Shown one piece after another: positions 6,273 to 13,294 of a stretch of DNA of 15,358 bases (position 1 is the first letter of the stretch; the number at the start of each line of letters is the position of its first letter). Position numbers and translations under genes: made by a program. The notes beneath the pieces were generated by a model, which did not search any database, was not told the origin of the DNA, and worked only from the letters and a program-made list of their open reading frames with translations. The DNA comes from Candidatus Zixiibacteriota bacterium. GTDB lineage: Bacteria > Zixibacteria > MSB-5A5 > SM1-73. The DNA lies in contig JAGMFA010000034.1 in assembly GCA_023127875.1 (NCBI GenBank), positions 1-15,358 on the forward strand. Direction: 5' to 3'.

Positions 6273-6298
6273 GGTCAGGGGTAAGGGTACCCCTGACC
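6273..6298. repeat. Perfect 11-bp hairpin before lpxH
   Basis: GGTCAGGGGTA (6273-6283), loop AGGG, TACCCCTGACC (6288-6298), followed by AACAG as after the hairpin ending at 1815. It ends 36 bp before the lpxH start and would be in its leader if transcribed from upstream. Confidence 0.75.
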
Positions 6299-6334
6299 AA
6301 CAGTGGGTACCTCTAATCGATCTGAAGTAAGCCT

Positions 6335-7084
6335 ATGCAAAAGACAATCTATTTTATCTCCGACGCTCATCTGGGAGCAGAAGAGAAAGAAAAGGAAAAG
6401 ATAAAAGAGGACAAGCTGGTCTCTTTTTTGGATAAAATAAGAGCGGATGGGGAGTTTTTGTATATTTTGGGGGATATGTTTGAGTTCTGGTTTGAATATA
6501 AAAATGTTATGCCCAAGGATCATTTTAAAGTCTTAAGCCAATTGAGGAATCTGGTTGATTCCGGGATAAAAGTAAGTTATGTGGTGGGTAATCATGATTT
6601 CTGGTTGGGAGATTTTTTGACCAAACAGATTGGCGTAAAGATTTTCAAAGATCCAATAGAGGTAGCCCATCAAGGGAAGAAGATTTTTATAGCTCACGGT
6701 GATGGACTGGCTAAGAAAGATTTAGGATACAGAATTTTAAAGAAGATACTAAGAAACAGGATAAACATCTTTCTTTATAGACAAATCCCTCCTGACATAA
6801 GTTATCCTTTGGCGAAATTTGTGGCAGGAAAAAGCAGAGCCCAGGCGGACAGGAGGGAAGCGGGTTATTTAGAGGACTACAAAAACTTTGCTTATGAAAA
6901 AATCAAACAAGGCTTTGATGCGGTGATTTTGGCACATACTCATGTGCCTACTTTGGAAAACTTTGGTCATAATTCTGCGAGCACACCACAAGGAGGAATA
7001 TATTTAAACATCGGGGATTGGTTCAAGCATTTCACCTATGGAAAATTGGTGGAAGGTAAGTTTTACTTGGAAAAATTTGGGTAG
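6335..7084 (+). CDS. lpxH: UDP-2,3-diacylglucosamine diphosphatase-like metallophosphoesterase
   Basis: This 249-residue protein has all signature blocks of the LpxH branch of calcineurin-type phosphoesterases: DAHLG (10-14), GDMFEFW (46-52), GNHDFW (85-90), AHGDG (120-124) and AHTHVP (200-205), plus a late YLNIGDWF. These Asp, His and Asn residues bind the two catalytic metals. LpxH hydrolyses UDP-2,3-diacylglucosamine to lipid X and UMP at the inner face of the inner membrane, in lipid A synthesis. Length matches the family (about 240-280). A TGA at 6323-6325 makes ATG 6335 the only ATG start; the binding site is weak. No other lpx gene is adjacent. A general family member with another nucleotide substrate is possible, but GDMFEFW and the NIGDW block favour LpxH-type activity. 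Confidence 0.85.
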   Translation: MQKTIYFISDAHLGAEEKEKEKIKEDKLVSFLDKIRADGEFLYILGDMFEFWFEYKNVMPKDHFKVLSQLRNLVDSGIKVSYVVGNHDFWLGDFLTKQIGVKIFKDPIEVAHQGKKIFIAHGDGLAKKDLGYRILKKILRNRINIFLYRQIPPDISYPLAKFVAGKSRAQADRREAGYLEDYKNFAYEKIKQGFDAVILAHTHVPTLENFGHNSASTPQGGIYLNIGDWFKHFTYGKLVEGKFYLEKFG

Positions 7085-7100
7085 GTCTACCTCTCCCCCT

Positions 7101-7119
7101 ATGCGTATGCATCTTCGAT
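7101..7119 (-). repeat. 19-bp inverted repeat, right copy (lpxH flank)
   Basis: ATGCGTATGCATCTTCGAT is the exact reverse complement of 6202-6220 and begins 17 bp after the lpxH stop codon. CT-rich sequence lies on both sides of this copy. Confidence 0.85.
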
Positions 7120-7121
7120 CT

Positions 7122-7150
7122 TCCCCCTCTCCACAAAGTGGAGAGGGGGA
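7122..7150. repeat. Strong CT-rich hairpin between convergent genes
   Basis: TCCCCCTCTCCAC (7122-7134), loop AAA, GTGGAGAGGGGGA (7138-7150): 13 perfect base pairs. It lies between the stops of lpxH (7084) and the minus-strand dockerin gene (7189), a good place to end transcripts from both sides, but no T-tract follows on either strand. The repeat continues to GGGGGTGAGG at about 7164. Confidence 0.75.
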
Positions 7151-7188
7151 TAAAAGGGGGTGAGGTTATCTTAAATTAGTCTGAAAGA

Positions 7189-7665
7189 CTATGGATCAAC
7201 ACAACCTGGCTCGGGAGGGTCACCACCTCCGAATAGGTAATTTACCAAATAAACTACATCTGCTATATTCACCAGGCAATCACAATTAACATCCCCTGCT
7301 TTCATTGGCTGAGGACATGGTCCGCCTCCGAATAGGTAGCTTACCAAATAAACTACGTCTGCAATGTTGACTGCACAATCCGAAGTAGCATCACCTGGGA
7401 TATAGATCTGACCATCTGTGTAGATGAAGCCAGACAAAAGCTTGTAGTGTGTGCTTGTTTTCGGATCCCCAATAGGTGTGGGTTGACCCATAGCGTCTTT
7501 TATGTTATAGCTATCGGAGCTCTTCTGGGTTCCGGTTGCATCCATCACACTTACAGGAATTTTATAGTTGGTGCTGGACATCTGCGCAAGTGCCGGAAAC
7601 CAAAGCAAAACAAAGATCACAACCGAAAGCCAAAGAACTTTAGGTATTTTTGTTTTAGTAAGCAT
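7189..7665 (-). CDS. Small secreted dockerin-type protein
   Basis: The start chosen is ATG 7665, six bases after a perfect GGAGG; it gives 158 residues and a clean signal peptide (MLTKTKIPKVLWLSVVIFVL, cleavage after ALA at 27). An ATG further upstream would add 19 residues without a better binding site. Residues 30-85 follow the pattern SSTNYKIPVSVMDATG, GQPTPIGDP, THYKLLSGF, seen in FCB secreted proteins. Two dockerin type I repeats follow: GDATSDCAVNIADVVYLVSY (91-110) and GDVNCDCLVNIADVVYLVNY (124-143). Asp 1, Asp 5 and Asp 12 of the calcium loop are present in both; position 3 is Thr in the first and Asn in the second. The gene lies 134 bp downstream of the large fibre-like gene and may share its transcript. 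The role may be attachment to cohesin-type modules. Confidence 0.85.
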   Translation of the reverse strand: MLTKTKIPKVLWLSVVIFVLLWFPALAQMSSTNYKIPVSVMDATGTQKSSDSYNIKDAMGQPTPIGDPKTSTHYKLLSGFIYTDGQIYIPGDATSDCAVNIADVVYLVSYLFGGGPCPQPMKAGDVNCDCLVNIADVVYLVNYLFGGGDPPEPGCVDP

Positions 7666-7710
7666 TTCATACCTCCGTTTTTTGTCCACGTAACCGTGGC
7701 TGTTTCGTAG

Positions 7711-7730
7711 GTCGAGATTCATATCTCGAC
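7711..7730. repeat. 8-bp hairpin between fibre-like and dockerin genes
   Basis: GTCGAGAT (7711-7718), loop TCAT, ATCTCGAC (7723-7730). A smaller CCACG/CGTGG pair (7686-7699) lies next to it. The pair sits between two minus-strand genes, like the tandem hairpins at 4934 and 5998. Confidence 0.6.
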
Positions 7731-7799
7731 AAACACTTTTTTAGAGACCAGTGCAACAAGAAAAATCCGAAACCCAAAAATAAGAATGAATCATATCTT

Positions 7800-9794
7800 T
7801 CATTCGTTCTTTCCTTTTTTGAGCAGTGACCGCCTTAGTTCTAGACGGTCAAGCATGCTCCTGTCCTGAATTACCTGATGGTCTTCATGTCCGATCCGAA
7901 CACCTTGAACAAAATAATCAAATTTTGCATTGCTCAAACCACCGCCTGATTCCTTAACTGTTAACTGGGAAGGTGTAACAGACTCGATATAAAGGTAACC
8001 TTTGGCTGTGCCATCTTTAGCGGTAACCTGTGCCGTGAGACCATTCTCACTTGTAACTAACCCAAAGTGTTCAGGGAGTGAAATTATAGCCACGCCACCC
8101 TGTAGTTGCGCCGAACCACGAACATAAGTTCCTGCTTCTCCCCCCTCTAAGCATACATAGTGAATTGTCTTAGTTGTGTCTCTTGGATGTAGTTGCAAGA
8201 ATTCCTTAGTCCCCCACACCGTAAGATCACCCCAGATAAAGGCATCGCCATAATCGGTAAGGTAAGACCAAACCACGAGATCCCAGATATCCGTATAAGA
8301 CTTCAGGTCAACGTAACTATATGCGTCCACTCGGCCTTCGACCGAAAGATCGCCCGATACTGAAAGATTTCCCCACAAGTTGCCAGACTGATCATTTCTC
8401 AAGAATTGTGTCCCGTGAATCCCGTCCACCTTATCAGCATTGGGATACGTATCCCCCCAGTTGTGACCATCCCAGATATCTGCAGTCAGTTCGCCATTAT
8501 GCTTTCCATCGAGTTTGTCGGCATCAAGCCCATTGCCGGATCCTGTGTACAATCGAGCATTAGGAATTTTGGCGTTAGCATCTAATGGATAAAGATAGTT
8601 GGCAGTGGGGGTGGTGCTTGCATGTATTCCATCAACCTTGTCAGCATTGTCTATCGTTCCAGAAAAATTTCCATAGATATTTCCGGTTGCCCTAATATCC
8701 CCATTTACATCCAACTTGTATGCTGGACTTGTCGTCCCAATGCCGACATTGCCACCGCTATCAACGGTCATCCGTACCGCATTACTTGTTGTGATGTCAG
8801 TCAGCGTGAAATAATCATTATGAACTCCTGGTGATCCTGCTTTCAATTCCCAAGAGTGACCCCCTGCACCGTTCGATAGTCTTAATCCCTGTCCGTGTGT
8901 TGCCCCAGTGCTTGGTTTTATTTCTAAATTAGCCCCCGGGCTTGTCGTTCCGATGCCGACATTGGCGTTTATATACAATATGTGGTTAACACCATCGTCA
9001 TATAGCTTCATAAGATCTACTTCGTTGGCACCGCCCGGGAAACCATTGTCACTTCGTCTCCACATGAATCCGTTGTCGTAAGTGTCAGGGGTGTTTTTGT
9101 AATAATTTGCAATATGGCCTGTGTTCGCTGGGACATAAGCATAGCCTGTTGTTCCTATAATCAAGGGGAAACCTCCGTTTGCTCTTATAGCCCCGCTTAC
9201 TTCAAGTTTCTCCATAGGATTCGTCGTCCCGATGCCAACATTGCCTTCCAAGCGGTATATGTCATCACCACTGATAGTCCAGTCGTCATCTGGCATACTA
9301 ATCCTCGCAAATTCTGCCGTGTCGGAAAACTCTGACTGAAATGCGTACCCCACACTCGCTATTCGCTGTCTGGGTTCCATCTCAGTATCCTCTCCAACCT
9401 TTACCCCCAACCATAGTTCGGCATTTAGAAACAAAGAGCCGGGTATAGGGTTACTGCTTCCCAGCAAGACGTTAAAATTGCCTTGGGTTACAGAGACTGA
9501 ACTATGTGTTTCTCCCCATAATGAATCGCCGCTGGTTTCTGCATTGTATATGCGGAAAACCATATCATATTCCCCATCCTCAGGACAGCCACCAGGATCA
9601 GTTAATACCCCCTGGTAGTTTATCATTTGAGGAATGTTTGCACTAACAGAGGCGGCAAATGACAAAATCGAAGATAAACTTATTGATAATGCCACCAAAC
9701 CCAAGATTAATTTTTTGGCTTCCATCTTTTTTTCTCCCAAATTTTGTGTTTGATTATTTTTGGTTTTCATTAAATGACGATTTAGGTTTTTCAT
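7800..9794 (-). CDS. Large secreted fibre-like protein with NVGIGTT repeats
   Basis: ATG 9794 is chosen because AAGGAGG lies 8 bp upstream; it gives 664 residues. ATG 9725 is a real alternative (641 residues) with GGGAG upstream and an immediate signal peptide, MEAKKLILGLVALSISL. Residues 55-160 form an N-terminal domain with IPQMINYQGVLTD, typical of secreted FCB proteins. GNVGIGTTNP (184-193), ANVGIGTTSP (277-286) and GNVGIGTTSP (348-357), each followed by a LEVSG or LDVNG strand, are the repeat found in tail-fibre-like trimeric proteins. Residues 383-465 hold three DADKLDGKH-type motifs, also seen in fibres. The C-terminal 100 residues (YVRGSAQLQGG, FDYFVQGVR) lack an obvious S74 autocleavage motif. 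A surface or adhesive role is inferred. Confidence 0.85.
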   Translation of the reverse strand: MKNLNRHLMKTKNNQTQNLGEKKMEAKKLILGLVALSISLSSILSFAASVSANIPQMINYQGVLTDPGGCPEDGEYDMVFRIYNAETSGDSLWGETHSSVSVTQGNFNVLLGSSNPIPGSLFLNAELWLGVKVGEDTEMEPRQRIASVGYAFQSEFSDTAEFARISMPDDDWTISGDDIYRLEGNVGIGTTNPMEKLEVSGAIRANGGFPLIIGTTGYAYVPANTGHIANYYKNTPDTYDNGFMWRRSDNGFPGGANEVDLMKLYDDGVNHILYINANVGIGTTSPGANLEIKPSTGATHGQGLRLSNGAGGHSWELKAGSPGVHNDYFTLTDITTSNAVRMTVDSGGNVGIGTTSPAYKLDVNGDIRATGNIYGNFSGTIDNADKVDGIHASTTPTANYLYPLDANAKIPNARLYTGSGNGLDADKLDGKHNGELTADIWDGHNWGDTYPNADKVDGIHGTQFLRNDQSGNLWGNLSVSGDLSVEGRVDAYSYVDLKSYTDIWDLVVWSYLTDYGDAFIWGDLTVWGTKEFLQLHPRDTTKTIHYVCLEGGEAGTYVRGSAQLQGGVAIISLPEHFGLVTSENGLTAQVTAKDGTAKGYLYIESVTPSQLTVKESGGGLSNAKFDYFVQGVRIGHEDHQVIQDRSMLDRLELRRSLLKKGKNE

Positions 9795-9844
9795 GACCAT
9801 CTCCTCCTTAATGTTAATATAAACACAATAAATTACTCTTGGGC

Positions 9845-9912
9845 GGATTGTCCTATAGATCCTTCGGATTATCATCCGTCCTCTCTTTCGGCTGGATGAT
9901 AACATCCAGCCG
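9845..9912. repeat. Dispersed 32-bp repeat copy B plus hairpin
   Basis: 9845-9876 matches 1708-1739 at 31 of 32 bases. The flanks GGGCGGAT (9841-9848) and ATCCGTCC (9874-9881) are complementary with one wobble, although they differ from the flanks of copy A. Then follows a 10-bp hairpin, CGGCTGGATG (9889-9898), loop ATAA, CATCCAGCCG (9903-9912), in the same place relative to the core as the hairpin at 1760-1783. Confidence 0.8.
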
Positions 9913-10047
9913 GAGCACAGAGATTCGACTAATCAAAACTCTTTTCAGGCACGCATTAATGCCGTTCCCTCAATTAAAATACTTTCCTGTCCATTGGACT
10001 CACCCCCTTGAACTTAAAGGTGAAAATTCAATTTCTCTTCCCCTCCT

Positions 10048-10139
10048 GCCCAGATTAAAAGAATCCGGGCACAGAGTTTTGACTCCTAAGCCGTTGGTCT
10101 TTGGACTTCCCTCCTTTCCCCAACAGGCTTGACTTGGGG
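10048..10139 (-). promoter_or_regulatory. Structured leader segment with competing pairings
   Basis: In the minus-strand RNA, CCCCAA (10139-10134) can pair with TTGGGG (10123-10118). That excludes the longer pairing of AAGCCTGTTGG (10130-10120) with CCAACGGCTT (10097-10088). A further hairpin follows, GCCCGGATT with AATCTGGGC (10070-10048, loop CTTTT). Mutually exclusive stems are usual in attenuators and riboswitches. No T-tract or known aptamer core is seen, so a switch is only a possibility. Confidence 0.35.
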
Positions 10140-10320
10140 TAATGACAAAAGCCTTAGTTTTCTGAACTATAAAATTAAATTTGTTTTATAAAAGCTGTAG
10201 CGACCTTTTAAAAAATGAGACTTAGTTTGTAACTGAGGAGTCCATTCCTCAATAAAGACAATTTACCGATCCATCTGCTCTGTTGAGACTATCATAGTCT
10301 TGGAATGTGTGTACATTTAA

Positions 10321-10349
10321 ATTATAAACTTCCCGTCAGAAAATGTCAA
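10321..10349 (-). promoter_or_regulatory. Consensus sigma70 promoter, minus strand
   Basis: TTGACA (10349-10344), 17 bp, TATAAT (10326-10321): a full match to both boxes at ideal spacing. Transcription would begin near 10314 and reach the fibre-like gene after a leader of about 520 nt. The -35 context TTCTTGACATTTTC is identical to that at 1317-1304. Confidence 0.75.
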
Positions 10350-10622
10350 GAATTTTTATTGAATTTTTTCAGTTTTTGGATAATTAGAAATTGATATTCC
10401 AAAATCGAAATATCGATTAAACAAGGTTTGTTTTAAAAATCAAGTCTTTTTGCACACCTATTTGCGTCCACTGATGCGGTATGATTAACCTATGCGTGTG
10501 CATCCGTATGGATTACTTGGTTTTTCACCCCTTGGGAGGAACCATTGTGTTCAGATTTCGGGAATAGATTCGCAGGTCAAAATGCGGGCTTCTAAAGATT
10601 TCTGAAGTGGTCTATGAACTGT

Positions 10623-11579
10623 CTATTCCCCTTTCCGGTGGATGGTTAAAAAATCCACTCTAGCATCATCTAAAAACTGAGAGATGGTTTTGGCTTGCCT
10701 CTCCGTGTAACGTTTATGAAAATATTTAGCAAAAGGAGCGGTGCGGGAGGGGATTTCCTTTTCCGGGATGCCGTAATATGTGCCGTTGGAAATGTGGGCA
10801 ATCTTCATCCCCAACTTGCTCCCGCCGAAAAGATCTCCACTTTTGCTCTTCCCGTGAGCAGGGTTTATCACCACGATGGGGATCTTTTCTCTTCTAAAAT
10901 CTTTGGAAATCTTCAGTGCCTCCAGGTAGGCAGGTTCTTCCAACAGATCGGCATATTTATGAGTAAGTGGCTCAGGAAAACAGTCGCTGATAAGAACGGC
11001 AAAGGGTATGAAGTTAGGTGATCTTCTTTTTTCTTGTTTAAACACCTGCAAAGCTTTTCTCAGCCCATCTGCCAAAGGGGTGAAACCTGAAGGGGTAAGA
11101 CGGGTTAAGTTACCCAAAGCCACTCTCAAATTGTTGGTGGGATGATTCATGATTTGAGCAGAATTCTTCTGAAAAGCGATCACTCCCAGACGATCCCTGT
11201 TTCTGTAAGCATCGCGATAAACAATGGAAAGAGACTTAGAGACCGCGGGAAGGAAATGATAGGTGGAAAAACTGGCGTCGGCGATCAGAATAAGAGTAAC
11301 CGAACTTCTTCCTTGTCTGACCCAAATTCGAAGATCAGAAGGTTTCAATTTGATTCTTGGTTTACCTTCGCTTTTTCCACGATTCACCAAACTCGTAATT
11401 ATGCTGGGAACAAGGGCAATATTTTCTTTGGGAATAGCTTTTGGCTTCTGATGGCTGGTGGGTCGTCCCCGGGTGGAGGTGGTAGGGCTTGCTGCCCGTT
11501 TACCCACAAACTGCATTATTTTTCGAGGTGGGGCTTTCTTGGAAAGTTTAATCTTCCATTGGTTGAAATAGGAGGTCAA
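10623..11579 (-). CDS. VWA-domain metal-chelatase subunit D-type protein
   Basis: As annotated from TTG 11579 the product has 318 residues. Residues 1-90 are a basic, Pro/Ser-rich linker, then DLRIWVRQG; a VWA fold follows with the MIDAS motif DASFS (101-105) and SGFTPLADGL (164-173), whose Thr completes the metal site. This layout, DLR-x-VR-x-G then VWA, is that of magnesium/cobalt chelatase D subunits, which dock the AAA+ ring to the large subunit. The TTG start is poor: no clear ribosome binding site, and the frame is open upstream to 11690 without an ATG or GTG. That open part reads sensibly (VPLVDLKQVSQTLTSYFNQW), so translation probably begins earlier, most simply by a -1 shift from the upstream ATPase gene at the A10 run. 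Alternatives are an ATA/ATC start or an assembly error. Confidence 0.8.
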   Translation of the reverse strand: MTSYFNQWKIKLSKKAPPRKIMQFVGKRAASPTTSTRGRPTSHQKPKAIPKENIALVPSIITSLVNRGKSEGKPRIKLKPSDLRIWVRQGRSSVTLILIADASFSTYHFLPAVSKSLSIVYRDAYRNRDRLGVIAFQKNSAQIMNHPTNNLRVALGNLTRLTPSGFTPLADGLRKALQVFKQEKRRSPNFIPFAVLISDCFPEPLTHKYADLLEEPAYLEALKISKDFRREKIPIVVINPAHGKSKSGDLFGGSKLGMKIAHISNGTYYGIPEKEIPSRTAPFAKYFHKRYTERQAKTISQFLDDARVDFLTIHRKGE

Positions 11580-11671
11580 AGTCTGGGATACCTGTTTGAG
11601 ATCAACCAGTGGGACCTTAGCGATAAATTGCTTTAAAGAGGGTTTAAAAGAGGACTCTTTACTCGACGGGA

Positions 11672-12814
11672 TTATGATTTTTTTTTTACTTCACTCTCTT
11701 TAGCAGAGGTGGTGATAGCCTCCCCCTTGGGTATGGAGGTTCCGACACCGGTTTTTTCCCTCCACAGATCGCCCCATTTTCGGCAACTCTCCTCAAAGGC
11801 ATCTTCAATTTCCTTTTCGGTGGCAGGAGGCTCAAATCCGCCTTCGCGCGTGCGATGGGAAAGCGCCAAGCACGAAGATTTCAAGACGTCACCTTTTTCT
11901 ACTACAGCTCTGTTATCTAAAGCGGCTACCGCAGAGGCAGTTTTAGTAATCACGATGTCAGGGCGTTGTCCATCTACCCTTAGTTTGGCGCAAATGGAAG
12001 CGGCAATATGGTAAATCTCCTCTCGAACTTCAACCTGAGGAAGAAGGTTGCGAGCGTTCGCTATTTTCTTTTTTAGCTTTTCCTCTTGGTCTTTGAACCG
12101 GTTTTTGAAACCTATCGGGTCTTTTTCAAAAAGGAGGTTGTTTTTGATTATCTGAACTCTTGCCTCCTCGGCGTTGACCGTTTTAATCAGAGTCGAAAGA
12201 GGGAATCGGTCCAGAATCTGCGGACGAAGTTCCCCTTCCTCGGGATTCATACTTCCCACAAATACAAAGCGGGTCGGATGGGTGATGGAGAATCCCTCCC
12301 GTTCAATGGTATTCCATCCCAAGGCAGTGGCATCCAGAAGATCGTCGGTTATATGATCGGGCAGCAGATTGATCTCGTCCACATATAAGATATTCTGATT
12401 GGCTTGGGCTAACAATCCAGGTTGGAGGGCTTTTTCGCCTTCTTTTAGGATTTTCTGCACATCAATGGAGCCGATCAATCTATCCTCAGTAATGCTTAAA
12501 GGAAGGTTGATCACTTCCATTTTCAACTCCTTTTTGGGAATGTCCTCTCCTTTTTCAAACCGCGATCTGCATGATTCACACCTATTGGTCGGATCTTGAA
12601 AGGAGCACTTGAAAGGACAGTCGGCAACCACCTCCACCGGCGGCAGAATATCGGTGAGAGCATAAACCGCAGTACTTTTCCCTGTGCCTTTGACCCCCCT
12701 AATCAAAAAGCCTCCAATTCGCGGATTAACCACGTTCAAAAGGAGACCTAACTTGAGATCCTCTTGTCCTATGATAGCGCCGAAAGGTAATGCGAGACTT
12801 CCTCGTTTTGACAC
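11672..12814 (-). CDS. Metal-chelatase AAA+ ATPase subunit (ChlI/BchI type)
   Basis: The product, 380 residues from GTG 12814 (AAGGA 7-8 bp upstream), is an AAA+ ATPase of the chelatase I family. Visible motifs are [15 protein letters not shown] near the start, Walker [10 protein letters not shown] (40-48), a four-Cys segment C66-x3-C70-x8-C79-x2-C82, [16 protein letters not shown], Walker [14 protein letters not shown] (142-154), GWNTIEREG, and [17 protein letters not shown] (188-204) with the sensor and arginine finger. The family powers insertion of Mg or Co into tetrapyrroles. With no other pigment genes visible, a cobaltochelatase role for cobalamin is likelier than chlorophyll, but the large subunit (CobN/ChlH type) is not here. 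The C-terminal tail after EDAFEESC is a charged linker ending in EVKKKS at the A10 run. The VWA gene follows at once. Confidence 0.92.
   Translation of the reverse strand: MSKRGSLALPFGAIIGQEDLKLGLLLNVVNPRIGGFLIRGVKGTGKSTAVYALTDILPPVEVVADCPFKCSFQDPTNRCESCRSRFEKGEDIPKKELKMEVINLPLSITEDRLIGSIDVQKILKEGEKALQPGLLAQANQNILYVDEINLLPDHITDDLLDATALGWNTIEREGFSITHPTRFVFVGSMNPEEGELRPQILDRFPLSTLIKTVNAEEARVQIIKNNLLFEKDPIGFKNRFKDQEEKLKKKIANARNLLPQVEVREEIYHIAASICAKLRVDGQRPDIVITKTASAVAALDNRAVVEKGDVLKSSCLALSHRTREGGFEPPATEKEIEDAFEESCRKWGDLWREKTGVGTSIPKGEAITTSAKESEVKKKS
11678..11687 (-). other. A10 run at the junction of the two chelatase frames
   Basis: On the coding strand ten adenines are read GTA AAA AAA AAA TCA TAA by the ATPase gene. 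The heptamer A-AAA-AAA is a classic -1 slip sequence, and runs of nine or more A also cause RNA polymerase slippage. A -1 shift leads straight into the VWA frame (AAA ATC ATA ATC CCG) and on to the stop at 10623. No downstream stimulatory hairpin was recognised. Confidence 0.5.
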
Positions 12815-12868
12815 GTTTTATTCCTTTTAGTGACTTCCTTGTACACTGACATTTTTTTACAAAACTAA

Positions 12869-12897
12869 ACTATATCACTAACAAAACAAAGTTACAA
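12869..12897 (-). promoter_or_regulatory. Promoter of the chelatase genes
   Basis: TTGTAA (12897-12892), 17 bp, TATAGT (12874-12869), 4 of 6 and 5 of 6 matches. A start near 12862 gives a leader of about 50 nt before GTG 12814. It lies downstream of the proposed terminator at 13046-13074, so the chelatase genes would be their own unit. Confidence 0.5.
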
Positions 12898-13045
12898 ATT
12901 CTATATATGAAAGTCAACCAAATTCTGGCAGATTTATCTGGATACAAAATACAAATTACCCACCTTTTGAGAAAAAACTCAATTAACATTCAAAAAGACG
13001 AGGACATGTTTTCCATGACTTTAAAATCGAGCTAAGGGGTATATT

Positions 13046-13074
13046 GAAAAAACCAAGCCGCATTGCAGCAGCTT
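13046..13074 (-). terminator. Intrinsic terminator after the dockerin/cohesin-like gene
   Basis: In minus-strand RNA AAGCTGC (13074-13068) pairs with GCGGCTT (13061-13055) with one wobble around TGCAAT, followed by GG and six T (13052-13047). It is about 220 bp beyond the stop at 13295. The plus strand shows the same stem with a T5 partly inside it. The rest of the 480-bp gap 12815-13294 holds the chelatase promoter, the hairpin 13234-13264 and no gene that I can see. Confidence 0.55.
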
Positions 13075-13233
13075 TTTGGTGCAGTTTGCCTCAGAGTTTA
13101 AGTAGTAGTGACATAAGAACATCTGGACTTCAATAAAGCATTGTTGATGATCCATTTCCTCTCTTTTTTTCAACCCCTTGTTTTGATTAAATGACTTTGG
13201 TGGGGGCGAGTTGTAGCCTTTGATCGGGGAAAG

Positions 13234-13264
13234 AATCCAGCCCCGCCAAAGGCGGGACTGGATT
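13234..13264. repeat. CCGCC-AAA-GGCGG palindrome after the dockerin/cohesin-like gene
   Basis: AATCCAG-C-CCCGCC (13234-13247), loop AAA, GGCGGG-A-CTGGATT (13251-13264): 13 pairs with one mismatch. The core is the same as at 2845-2859 and 3697-3711. It starts 31 bp beyond the stop codon and might protect the 3' end of the mRNA. Confidence 0.7.
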
Positions 13265-13294
13265 GAATTAGAATTTTCGTCCGGAGGGGAAAAA

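Larger units (their letters stand above)
9795..10622. other. Gene-free 828-bp region: long leader of the fibre-like gene
   Basis: I see no credible gene here on either strand. Reading from the minus strand it holds a consensus promoter (10321-10349), a leader with structured segments (10048-10139) and the repeat block 9841-9912 close to the start codon. From about 10350 to 10620 it is AT-rich sequence with no clear element apart from ATGCGTGTGCAT at 10492, a relative of the 19-bp repeats around lpxH. Confidence 0.6.

Noticed and set aside
6202..7119. Insertion sequence around the lpxH-like gene
   Set aside because: The 19-bp inverted repeats resemble IS ends, but there is no transposase between them and no target-site duplication was found.
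7122..7164. Intrinsic terminator between convergent genes
   Set aside because: The 13-bp stem is strong but no T-tract follows on either strand; it is better placed in the CT-rich repeat family.
9839..10132. Plus-strand open frame of 97 codons in the leader region
   Set aside because: Its start lies in the 32-bp repeat and the stem hairpin, composition is that of non-coding sequence, and there is no ribosome binding site; it runs antisense to a promoter-driven leader.
10070..10135. Cyclic-di-GMP riboswitch in the fibre-like gene leader
   Set aside because: CCAAAGACCAACGGCTTA looks a little like the conserved CAAAG-CC-GG-CTA region, but the tetraloop-receptor pair and the rest of the core are missing.
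11142..11636. Long plus-strand open frame opposite the VWA gene
   Set aside because: It is antisense to a gene with clear VWA motifs and has no domain of its own.
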